Source: PGZG01 sp040235405
GTDB taxonomy: Bacteria > Pseudomonadota > Gammaproteobacteria > Pseudomonadales > Alcanivoracaceae
DNA length: 26,861 nt
NCBI GenBank assembly: GCA_040235405.1
Contig: JBECKT010000113.1
Span: forward strand, 1 to 26,861
Direction of reading: 5' to 3'
Part shown: positions 15,364 to 22,246 of the stretch, piece by piece
Position numbering within the stretch: the stretch's first letter is position 1
How the letters are laid out: each line of letters begins with the position of its first letter
Program-made: the position numbers and the translations under genes
Notes under the pieces: model-generated
The model's input: only the letters and a program-made list of their open reading frames with translations
Databases searched by the model: none
What the model was told of the DNA's origin: nothing

Positions 15364-15878
15364 AGATAGAGCGTTATCAGGATTATCCGCTGTCGGCGGA
15401 GCAATTAGTGGCGGTCCTGACAGATCGCCATTTTTTTGAAGAACGTCATGCCATGTCTGGCGTGACCAATTTTCATTTCGATGCCTATGGTGAGCAGGCG
15501 GATGGTTTTCTGATTCGCATTCTTCGCGACATCGATATCCCGATGGACAAGGTGCCTTCTTTCGCCCGGCGTTTTATCGGTAACAACAAAACTCTGGTGC
15601 AGGAGTTTCTCTGGTTTGAGCGTAACCAGCAGCCGTATCGGGCCCACTATCGCTTTGTGCTGGGCAAAGTGCCTGTGGAAGTGCGTGGCGAGATGAACAT
15701 TGCCGACCGGGATGGTGTCGCCCGTCAGCATATAGTGGTGCAGGTACACAGCAGCGTGCCGCTGATTGGCAACAAGCTGGCCGCGATGGTTGGTGAGCGG
15801 GTCGACAAGGGGCTCGATTCTGACTACCGGGCGACGCTGAAATACCTCCGCCAGCACGGCATGATCGAGACCTCCTGA
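15360..15878 (+). CDS. DUF2505 family protein (START/SRPBCC-like)
   Basis: A 172-residue protein beginning KIERYQDYPLSAEQLVAVL, which fits the DUF2505 family of presumed START-like lipid or small-ligand binding proteins. There is no catalytic motif, signal peptide or membrane segment. It starts at a GTG overlapping the stop of the response-regulator/GGDEF gene (GTGA), so the two are translationally coupled. That suggests a shared role, but no function is known for the family that I can name. Confidence 0.82.
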   Translation: MKIERYQDYPLSAEQLVAVLTDRHFFEERHAMSGVTNFHFDAYGEQADGFLIRILRDIDIPMDKVPSFARRFIGNNKTLVQEFLWFERNQQPYRAHYRFVLGKVPVEVRGEMNIADRDGVARQHIVVQVHSSVPLIGNKLAAMVGERVDKGLDSDYRATLKYLRQHGMIETS

Positions 15879-15915
15879 AGGGTCAAGGCTCCTACAGGTG
15901 GGCAGCATGCGTTTT

Positions 15916-16714
15916 TCAGCGCCGCAGTTTCTGTCCCAGCACCTGCATCGCTTCAAAGAATTTTTCCGGGAACCAGCGTTTCTGGCGCCAGGCTTTCTGT
16001 GCGGCGCGATGCGGAATCACCAGAAATTCTTTCTTCAGCACCGCTTTCCAGATTACCCGGGAAATTTCTTCCGCAGTCATGTCATTGCTTTCCAGCAATC
16101 GCTCAAAGCGGGCGCGGGTGACCGGGTCCGGAGCACGCAGGGATTCGCCCAGATTGGTGCGGAAAAATGACGGGCACACCAGCGTTACCTGAATGCCCAG
16201 TGGCGCCAGTTCCGAGCGCAGGGTTTCCGACAGGCTGACCACGCCGGCCTTGGCCACGTTGTAGCTGGCCATGCCCGGCGGCGGGGTCAGGCCGGCCATG
16301 GAGGCGATGTTGACGATCTGGCCAAAGCCCTGCCGCTTCATTTCGGTAATCGCCAGACGGCTGCCGCACCCCCATCAGGTTGATATCCAGCAGCCATTGC
16401 CAGTCGTCGTCGCCGAGCGCTTCGAACAGGCCGGCGCCTGCTACTCCGGCATTGTTGATCATCACATCGAGCCGGCCCCAGCGCCGGGCCACGCGCTGCA
16501 CGGCGTTGCGCAGGTCTTTCTCCTGACGCACGTCGCAAAGCGTGAACATGCAGTCCACACCCTGTTCGGCCAGACCCTGACGGGCATCCTCGCCGCGTTT
16601 CTCATGGATGTCAGCGATCGCCACGCGGAAGCCATGGGCGCCAGCCTCGCGCGCCAGCGCCAGACCGAGGCCGCTGGCGCCGCCGGTGATCAATACGGTA
16701 CGTGTCTCAGCCAA
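15916..16714 (-). pseudogene. Short-chain dehydrogenase/reductase (SDR) interrupted by a frameshift
   Basis: Two reading frames together encode one classical SDR. The upstream frame starts at a TTG (16714, with GGGGAG five bases before it) and holds the cofactor motif TGGASGLGLA and INNAGVAG. The downstream frame (up to about 16341) holds the catalytic serine in NIASMAG and the YNVAK motif. The frames meet near 16364, where the reading changes from LMGVR to GSRLAITEMKRQ. One missing G in the minus-strand run CGG-GCAGCC would restore a continuous protein of about 265 residues. All catalytic residues are intact, so this is either a very recent mutation or a sequencing/assembly error. Specific substrate unknown. 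Confidence 0.82.
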
Positions 16715-16798
16715 CTGCGCTCCCCGGGGCTGGTGGACAAGAGCGAGAGTGTGCCGCAACGGGGCCTGACAGGCCAAGCGCGACCGGGTCAAAAATAT

Positions 16799-16856
16799 TT
16801 GTGTACATGTGTTGACTAAAACTCGAATCGGGCATATTGTGTACGCGTGTTCACAA
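16799..16856 (+). promoter_or_regulatory. Sigma-70-like promoter with two repeated operator sites, divergent region
   Basis: TTGACT (16812-16817) and TATTGT (16835-16840) are separated by 17 bases, fitting a sigma-70 promoter for the small membrane protein gene. Two direct repeats, TTGTGTACATGTGTTGAC (16799-16816) and TTGTGTACGCGTGTTCAC (16837-16854), match at 15 of 18 positions; one overlaps the -35 and the other the -10. The second extends to a 20-base dyad (16837-16856) with 8 of 10 pairs complementary, typical of TetR-type operators. On the minus strand TTAGTC and TATTTT could serve the SDR gene, so both directions may be repressed together. The regulator is not in the window. Confidence 0.6.
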
Positions 16857-16878
16857 ATTAACAGCAAGGAGAAACGCC

Positions 16879-17103
16879 ATGAACAGTCTCAACCCTAAAA
16901 CGCTTGGCCGGGATCTGGTTGAACTGCTGCTGCTGTCTCTGGCACTGGTTGCCGTGCTGGCAGGTCTGCAGGGCGAGCCGGACTTCCTGCGCATCCCGCT
17001 GCTGCTGGCGCTGGCGCTGACCATCCCGTCGCTGGCCGGTGCGGCGGTGAAGTTCTACCGCGACCTGCAGGACGGCCTGGACGACGATCATCATCATGCC
17101 TGA
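16879..17103 (+). CDS. Small hypothetical membrane protein
   Basis: A 74-residue protein with a strong ribosome-binding site, AAGGAGA (16866-16872), six bases before the ATG. It has two hydrophobic segments, at about 14-29 and 36-52. It ends in a charged stretch, DLQDGLDDDHHHA, whose Asp and His residues could bind metal. It belongs to no family I recognise. The good ribosome-binding site, the promoter with paired operators upstream and the hairpin downstream support a real gene. An upstream in-frame TTG at 16837 lies inside the -10 element and is rejected as start. Confidence 0.72.
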   Translation: MNSLNPKTLGRDLVELLLLSLALVAVLAGLQGEPDFLRIPLLLALALTIPSLAGAAVKFYRDLQDGLDDDHHHA

Positions 17104-17109
17104 CGGGAG

Positions 17110-17133
17110 GCGGGGGTAGTCAGCTACCCCCGC
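17110..17133. terminator. Strong hairpin between convergent genes
   Basis: GCGGGGGTAG and CTACCCCCGC are perfect 10-base arms around a four-base loop (TCAG). It lies just after the small membrane protein stop, and its right arm contains the TAG stop of the convergent symporter gene. There is no T-tract on either side, so it is a strong bidirectional barrier or transcript-end stabiliser rather than a textbook intrinsic terminator. Confidence 0.6.
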
Positions 17134-18431
17134 GCCGCCCTGTCTGCGTGCTGCCGCACCATCTCTTCCACCGGCAACGTCAGTATCTGATCCTCCCCCT
17201 CGCTGCGACCAATGATGACGGCACCAACGCTGTCACCCCAGATATTGACCGCCGTTCTTGCCATATCCAGCACCCTGTCAGTGGCCAGAATCAGGCCGAT
17301 GGCCTCGGCGGGCAGGCCGACCGTGGTCAGGATCAGGGTAATGGCCACCAGGCTGGCGGATGGAATGCCGGCGACACCGATTGAAGTCAGAATCGCGGTG
17401 ATCACGATCAGTGCCTGACTGGCCAGACTGAGGTCAAGGCCGTAGGCCTGGGCGATGAACAGTACCGCAGCACATTCATACAGGGCGGTGCCGTCCATAT
17501 TGACGGTGGCGCCGAGTGGCAGAACAAAGCTTGCGGTACGGTTGGACACCCCGGAGCGTTTCTCGACGCACTCGATGGTCAGCGGCAGGGTGGCTGACGA
17601 GCTGGCACTGGAAAACGCGGTCAGCAAGGCGGGCGTCATGGCCTGAATATGGCGACCGGGCGAGCGCTGCGCCAGCAGCCGGATCAGTATCGGCAGCACC
17701 ACAAAGGCATGCACAACCAGTGCCAGCAGCACCGAGAAGAAGAACCAGGCCAGCGGTTCGATGGCATCGTAACCGGTCAGCGTCACCGTGCGGGCAATCA
17801 GCGCGTACACCCCGAGCGGCGCGAAGCGGATGATAAACAGGGTGATGGCTTCCATGGTGTTGTAGAACCCGACCACCACGTCCTTCAGGGTCTGTGCCGC
17901 GGGGCCTTCCTGTTTGCGCAGGAACATGCCGAACAGCATGGAAAAGACGATCAGCCCAAGCAGCTGGCCTTCGGCGCCGGCCAGAATAATATTCGGCGGA
18001 AAAATCTGCAGGACGATACCGGCGAAATCGCCGGCGCCGCGTTCCGCCATGCCAGCCACTACCTCGCTGGTTTCAGCCGCCAGGCCGAGCCGCTCACCGA
18101 CCGGTTGGTTATCAATGACGCCGGGCTTTAGCAGGTTGAACAGCAGCAGTGCAGTCAGTACCGCCAGTGTTGTGGTGCCGACATACCAGGCCATGGTTTT
18201 CAGGCCAAGCCGGCCAAGATCCTTGCCGGCGCTGATATTGATCATGGCGCTGATCAGGGCGCTGGTGATAAGTGGTACGACCACCATCTTCAGCGCATTA
18301 ACGAACAGGGTGCCGAGTGTGTCATGCACGGCCAGCAGAGGCAGGCCGAGAAAGCGTGTGTCTGCGCTGGTCATGGCGCCGATCACGGCGCCGAGAATCA
18401 TGGCAATGAATATCTGGTTATGCAGGCGCAA
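17124..18431 (-). CDS. Dicarboxylate/amino acid:cation symporter (DAACS family)
   Basis: A 435-residue secondary transporter of the GltP/DctA/SstT superfamily. It carries the serine-rich hairpin AFSSASSSATLPLTIE, the cation/substrate motif PLGATVNMDGTALYE and the late substrate motif NIWGDS. It should import C4-dicarboxylates, glutamate/aspartate or a related amino acid with Na+ or H+. The exact substrate cannot be decided from these motifs alone. About eight hydrophobic segments plus two re-entrant loops are visible. It starts at TTG (18431), supported by GGGAGA six bases upstream; no better start is near. It lies 54 bases downstream of the amt-linked gene on the same strand and may be read from it. 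Confidence 0.92.
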   Translation of the reverse strand: MRLHNQIFIAMILGAVIGAMTSADTRFLGLPLLAVHDTLGTLFVNALKMVVVPLITSALISAMINISAGKDLGRLGLKTMAWYVGTTTLAVLTALLLFNLLKPGVIDNQPVGERLGLAAETSEVVAGMAERGAGDFAGIVLQIFPPNIILAGAEGQLLGLIVFSMLFGMFLRKQEGPAAQTLKDVVVGFYNTMEAITLFIIRFAPLGVYALIARTVTLTGYDAIEPLAWFFFSVLLALVVHAFVVLPILIRLLAQRSPGRHIQAMTPALLTAFSSASSSATLPLTIECVEKRSGVSNRTASFVLPLGATVNMDGTALYECAAVLFIAQAYGLDLSLASQALIVITAILTSIGVAGIPSASLVAITLILTTVGLPAEAIGLILATDRVLDMARTAVNIWGDSVGAVIIGRSEGEDQILTLPVEEMVRQHADRAARG

Positions 18432-18485
18432 TGGCGGTCTCCCTGGCGGCGGGCCGAGCCGGCCGCTGCCGCAGGATATAACCCG

Positions 18486-19112
18486 TCAGAGCAGCTGGCC
18501 GATGGCGCGTTTCAGTGTCGGTTGCTGTTGCTGGGCCAGGTCGGTTGCCCGCGCCAGCAGCCGGTCTGCTTCGACCGGTCCGACCCGCTCGCAGAGTAGC
18601 ACATAGCAGCGATTGACAATGGTACGAAGCAGGGCCGGATCGCAGCTCACCGGCTTCAGTACATCCTTGTCACCGAACCAGCGTTGCATTGCAACAAGCA
18701 AGGTTCTGGGCAGCTTGCGTGGGTCAAGGCTGGCAAGCATATCAAGGCGCATATGGTAGTGGGTGTCTCTCGGCATAAGTTCAAACAGCGACATCATCAG
18801 CGCGCTGAAGGCCTGACTATCGTCGGCCACCACCACGTTGACCGGCACCTGTCGGTGTTGCAGGGGGTCCGGCAGGAGCGAGCCGGCCGGCATGCTCAAT
18901 GCCTGCACCAGACTAAGCAGAATATCCGCACGACGGCTGCGCAGGTCGCCATCCTTGCATAGCTCGGCAACAAACTTCTGCAGGGTAAAGCGCGGAGCAG
19001 TGGCGAAATGATTTTCCCAATGCATCAATGCATCAAGCAGGGCATCTTCGTCCAGATACGGACGCAGGCCGGTGTAGATGGCGCGGCGGCGTAAAGAGAG
19101 ATCATTGCTCAT
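18486..19112 (-). CDS. Hypothetical protein coupled to the ammonium transporter
   Basis: A 208-residue, predicted soluble and mostly helical protein without signal peptide or membrane segment; I recognise no domain. Its ATG overlaps the last bases of amt (19109-19112), so it is translated with amt and falls under the same sigma-54 promoter. In most bacteria the amt partner is the PII protein GlnK. This protein is longer than GlnK (about 112 residues) and lacks the PII T-loop region with its conserved tyrosine, so it is not GlnK. A role in ammonium sensing or transporter regulation is an inference from position only. Confidence 0.75.
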   Translation of the reverse strand: MSNDLSLRRRAIYTGLRPYLDEDALLDALMHWENHFATAPRFTLQKFVAELCKDGDLRSRRADILLSLVQALSMPAGSLLPDPLQHRQVPVNVVVADDSQAFSALMMSLFELMPRDTHYHMRLDMLASLDPRKLPRTLLVAMQRWFGDKDVLKPVSCDPALLRTIVNRCYVLLCERVGPVEADRLLARATDLAQQQQPTLKRAIGQLL

Positions 19113-20398
19113 CCCTGCACCTCCATTTCAGCGGCCCGTTCCGCGGTGTAGGCGGTGTGCATCGGAAATTCCGGGTAGCCGATTTCGGCATGTTCAGTCA
19201 GGTCCAGGCCGCGTTGCTCATGCATGGCGCTGGCGCGCAAACCGATAAACATGGCAATCAAAAGGTAAAGCGTGAGGGCGCCAAGGAAAGCCCAGGCAAA
19301 GGCACTGATCACGCCAATCACCTGAACCAGAATACGGGTGCTGTTGAACGGATCTTCAAGATAGAAAATGCCGGCCGCAACGGTGCCCCAGGCGCCGGCA
19401 AAACCATGCACTGATACCGCGCCGACCACGTCATCGAGTTTCATTCGAAGCAGCAACTGCTGTCCGAGTACGCAGACCACGCCGGCTATCAGGCCGGTGA
19501 CAATGGCAAAGCCGGGTGACATGGTGGCGCAGCCGGCGGTGATGCCGACCAGACCGGCGAGGCTGCCATTGATGGTTTCGGTGAGCAGTACCGGCCTGCT
19601 CGTGATGCTGGCCAGCAACATGGTGGCGACAGCACCGGCGGAAGCGGCCAGCTGGGTGTTGAGGTTGATCAGGCCGATATCCACCGAGGCGCTCAGCGTT
19701 GAGCCGCCATTAAAACCGAACCAGCCGAACCAGAGAATAAAGCCGCCCAGTGCCACCAGTGTCAGGTTGTGGCCGCGAATTTCCCGCGGCTCGCCGCGCG
19801 GGCCAAAGCGGCCGAGCCGCGGGCCCACCACTATGATGCCGGCCAGTGCACACCAGGCGCCAACGGAATGGACCACGGTGGAGCCGGCGAAATCAATAAA
19901 CCCCAGCTTTGCCAGCCAGCCACCACTGTTCCAGACCCAGCTGCCGAAGACCGGGTAGATAAAGCCGGTGATCACCAGTGCGCCAATCAGATAGGCGTTG
20001 TAGCGGGTACGTTCTGCCATGGCACCGCTGGCAATCGTCACGGCGGTGGCGGCAAACATGGTCTGGAAAAGAATGACTCCCCAGGTCATCGGTTCGGCAT
20101 CATTGATAAAAAATCCGTCGCTGCCAAACCAGCCGCTGTCATTAGTGCCAAACATCAGGCCGTAACCGACCGCCCAGAAAATCAGCGTGCCGACACAGAC
20201 ATCCATGTAGTTTTTCATTACTACGTTGAGGGAGTTTTTTGCCCGCGACATGCCGGATTCAAGCAGGGCGAAGCCGGCCTGCATCAGAAAAACCAGTGCG
20301 CCAGCAGTGGCGATCCAGAGCATGTTTACGGCATCGGCGCTCTGTTCCGCCATAGCGGTGGCGGGTAGCGTGGACAGGGCAATCAGTAAGGAGCGCAT
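19109..20398 (-). CDS. amt: Ammonium transporter (Amt/Rh family)
   Basis: A 429-residue Amt protein with about eleven membrane segments and a short N-terminal signal-like segment. The twin histidines of the pore are in STVVHSVGAW (about 170) and VSVHGFAGAWGT (about 315). The substrate-site aspartate is in GFIDFAGS (about 162), and the family motif WFGWFGFNGGS is present. It moves ammonium across the inner membrane. A sigma-54 promoter lies 64 bases upstream of the ATG and the next gene overlaps its stop. No GlnK gene is adjacent. The last 30 residues are the cytoplasmic tail, which in other Amt proteins contacts GlnK. Confidence 0.95.
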   Translation of the reverse strand: MRSLLIALSTLPATAMAEQSADAVNMLWIATAGALVFLMQAGFALLESGMSRAKNSLNVVMKNYMDVCVGTLIFWAVGYGLMFGTNDSGWFGSDGFFINDAEPMTWGVILFQTMFAATAVTIASGAMAERTRYNAYLIGALVITGFIYPVFGSWVWNSGGWLAKLGFIDFAGSTVVHSVGAWCALAGIIVVGPRLGRFGPRGEPREIRGHNLTLVALGGFILWFGWFGFNGGSTLSASVDIGLINLNTQLAASAGAVATMLLASITSRPVLLTETINGSLAGLVGITAGCATMSPGFAIVTGLIAGVVCVLGQQLLLRMKLDDVVGAVSVHGFAGAWGTVAAGIFYLEDPFNSTRILVQVIGVISAFAWAFLGALTLYLLIAMFIGLRASAMHEQRGLDLTEHAEIGYPEFPMHTAYTAERAAEMEVQG

Positions 20399-20461
20399 TT
20401 TTATCAGTCCCGAAATTCACCGCGCGTCCAGCGCAGAAGCGGAAGTCCTGATACACATTAA

Positions 20462-20477
20462 AGCAAACGGCGTGCCA
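20462..20477 (-). promoter_or_regulatory. Sigma-54 (RpoN) promoter of amt
   Basis: On the minus strand the sequence reads TGGCACG, four bases, then TTGCT: a full match to the sigma-54 -24/-12 consensus (TGGCACG-N4-TTGCW). The -12 GC is at about 20463-20464, which predicts a transcript start about 50 bases before the amt ATG. This indicates nitrogen-limitation control by an NtrC-type activator. Confidence 0.85.
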
Positions 20478-20496
20478 AGGAGGCTTTGAATAACCC

Positions 20497-20559
20497 GCAG
20501 GAGCGGTCGATCGACCGCGATCCGTCAAGAAGAATCGCGGCCGATCGGCCGCTCCTACG
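20497..20559. repeat. REPIN just upstream of the amt sigma-54 promoter
   Basis: A plus unit (20497-20521, inner palindrome GGTCGATCGACC) and a minus unit (20533-20559, GGCCGATCGGCC) face each other, 11 bases apart. It lies between the sigma-54 promoter and the more distant part of the regulatory region. Confidence 0.88.
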
Positions 20560-20656
20560 ATAGATGTGGCAGTTGTTCAGAGGTTCTTTAGCGCAGTTCA
20601 GATCGGCGCAATAACAAGACTGATGTTGCGACAATAGTGCGTGCCAGGAAAATGTC

Positions 20657-20672
20657 GCACCATATTGTGTTC
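20657..20672. promoter_or_regulatory. Candidate NtrC-type enhancer site for amt
   Basis: The sequence GCACCATATTGTGTTC resembles NtrC sites (consensus GCACCN5GGTGC) in its left half and central ATATTG; the right half is degenerate. It is about 190 bases upstream of the sigma-54 promoter, a normal enhancer distance. This is a weak call from the sequence alone. Confidence 0.3.
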
Positions 20673-20677
20673 GGCGC

Positions 20678-20702
20678 CACTGTTGCTCGCACTGCAACAG
20701 TG
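20678..20702. terminator. Hairpin directly after the EVE gene
   Basis: CACTGTTGC and GCAACAGTG are perfect nine-base arms around a seven-base loop, two bases beyond the EVE-protein stop codon. There is no T-tract on the minus strand, so efficient intrinsic termination is uncertain. Confidence 0.45.
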
Positions 20703-20704
20703 CG

Positions 20705-21160
20705 TCAGTTGCGGCAGCGCGTCACAATCGCATGCATCGCCGCCGCATCAACCTGCTGAATGGACAGTCGACCGCGGGACACCAGTTCCATATCGGAAAA
20801 TTCCGGAGCGGCTTTTATCGCCTTGAGTGTGAGCGGATTGGTGAAGGTTTCTTGCCAGCACAGATCGACAAGTACCCAGCGCGGTGCCTGCGGCGACGAT
20901 TTCGGGTCGTAATAGGGAGACTCGGGGTGGAACTGGGTCGGGTCCGGGCGGGCGTCGCCGATAACTTCTGCCAGGCCGACCACTGAGGGTTCAGCGCAGC
21001 TGGAATGGTAGATCAGGACGGTGTCACCCTTGCGCACCTCATCGCGCAGCCGGTTGCGGGCCTGATAGTTGCGGATGCCCTCCCAGCCACAGCAACCTTC
21101 ACGCTTCAGGTCATCGATGCTGTAGGTGTCCGGTTCGGTTTTGAACAGCCAGTGCTTCAT
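20705..21160 (-). CDS. EVE domain-containing protein (THYN1-like)
   Basis: A 151-residue protein that is almost entirely an EVE domain, starting MKHWLFKTEPDTYSIDDL. The family hallmarks are GWEGIRNYQARN (about 25-36), GDTVLIYHS (about 45-53) and VGLAEVIGDA (about 61-70). EVE domains are PUA-like folds that recognise modified bases in DNA or RNA; the bacterial single-domain copies have no settled role. A good ribosome-binding site, CAGGAG, precedes the ATG. It diverges from prmB, whose start lies 66 bases away. Confidence 0.92.
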   Translation of the reverse strand: MKHWLFKTEPDTYSIDDLKREGCCGWEGIRNYQARNRLRDEVRKGDTVLIYHSSCAEPSVVGLAEVIGDARPDPTQFHPESPYYDPKSSPQAPRWVLVDLCWQETFTNPLTLKAIKAAPEFSDMELVSRGRLSIQQVDAAAMHAIVTRCRN

Positions 21161-21226
21161 GTCAGGCTCCTGCTCATCCCTCGGGGTGCAAACTATGGTA
21201 GCCTTTCGCGCTTGTTAATGGGGCAT

Positions 21227-22150
21227 ATGATGATCTCCGAAGCTGAATTCGCACAGGCTGTGACCACCCTGCAAACCCCGCGTGACTGCCTGCGCTGGGC
21301 GGAAACCTCGATGCGTCGTCACGGCATCTTTCTCGGTCACGGCACGGATGACTACTGGGACGAGGGGTTGTCGCTGATGCTGCATGTGCTGTCGCTGCCC
21401 TGGGACAGTGACCCGCGCCTGCTTGATGCCCGTCTGTTGCCACTGGAAGTGGAGCAGTTCGCCGGGTTATTGCGGCGTCGGGTCAATGAGCGGATGCCGG
21501 CTGCCTACCTGACCGGCAAGGCCTGGTTCGGCGGCTTTGAGTTTAATGTCGATCAGCGGGTACTGATTCCGCGCTCGCCAATCGCCGAACTGATCGAACA
21601 ACGGTTTGAGCCCTGGCTGGACCCGGAAAGGGTCAGCCGGGTGCTGGATATGTGTACCGGTAGTGGTTGCATTGCTATTGCCTGTGCCGTGGCTTTCCCG
21701 ATGGCGCTGGTCGATGCCAGTGATATTTCCCGGGACGCGCTTGATGTTTGTCTGGAAAATATCGAGAAGTATGGTCTGGAGCAGCAGGTACAGGCACTGT
21801 GCGGTGATGGCCTCAGTGCGGTCGCAGGTCGCTATGACCTGATCGTTTCCAATCCGCCGTATGTTGATGCCACTGACATGGCCAGCCTGCCGGCCGAGTA
21901 TCGGCATGAGCCGTCGCTGGCGCTGGCCTCCGGTGACGATGGGCTGGACTTTACCCGCAAGTTGCTGGCCGGTGCGGCGGATCATCTCACCCCGGAGGGT
22001 GTTCTGGTGGTGGAAGTCGGCAACAGTCAGGCAACGGTAGAGTTAAACTGGCCGGAGGTGCCGTTTACCTGGCTGGATTTCGAGCGCGGCGGGCAGGGCG
22101 TATTTCTGCTGACCCGGGCCCAGCTGGAACAATATCGTCATCTATTGTAG
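21227..22150 (+). CDS. prmB: Ribosomal protein uL3 glutamine N5-methyltransferase
   Basis: A 307-residue methyltransferase close to E. coli PrmB, which methylates a glutamine in ribosomal protein L3. The AdoMet motif LDMCTGSGCIAIACA (about 138-152), the glutamine-binding SNPPYVD (about 206-212), the upstream RVNERMPAAYLTGKAWF (about 85-101) and the later EYRHEPSLALASG are PrmB-specific rather than PrmC-like. Two ATGs stand in tandem (21227, 21230), with GGGG just upstream; an ATG at 21218 is less likely. The stop codon TAG is the start of a REP palindrome (TGTAGGAG). aroC follows 96 bases later, the common order in related gammaproteobacteria. Confidence 0.95.
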   Translation: MMISEAEFAQAVTTLQTPRDCLRWAETSMRRHGIFLGHGTDDYWDEGLSLMLHVLSLPWDSDPRLLDARLLPLEVEQFAGLLRRRVNERMPAAYLTGKAWFGGFEFNVDQRVLIPRSPIAELIEQRFEPWLDPERVSRVLDMCTGSGCIAIACAVAFPMALVDASDISRDALDVCLENIEKYGLEQQVQALCGDGLSAVAGRYDLIVSNPPYVDATDMASLPAEYRHEPSLALASGDDGLDFTRKLLAGAADHLTPEGVLVVEVGNSQATVELNWPEVPFTWLDFERGGQGVFLLTRAQLEQYRHLL

Positions 22151-22208
22151 GAGCCGTCGAGCGACGGCGATTATGCAAGACTATCGCGGTCGATCGACCG
22201 CTCCTACA
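22146..22208. repeat. REPIN overlapping the prmB stop codon
   Basis: A plus unit (22146-22171) with the unusual inner palindrome CGTCGAGCGACG and a minus unit (22182-22208) with GGTCGATCGACC are 10 bases apart. The first unit's TGTAGG supplies the prmB stop. The element occupies most of the prmB-aroC gap. Confidence 0.87.
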
Positions 22209-22246
22209 GAACAGGTTGATCACTCTGATCCACAGGAACTCAGATC

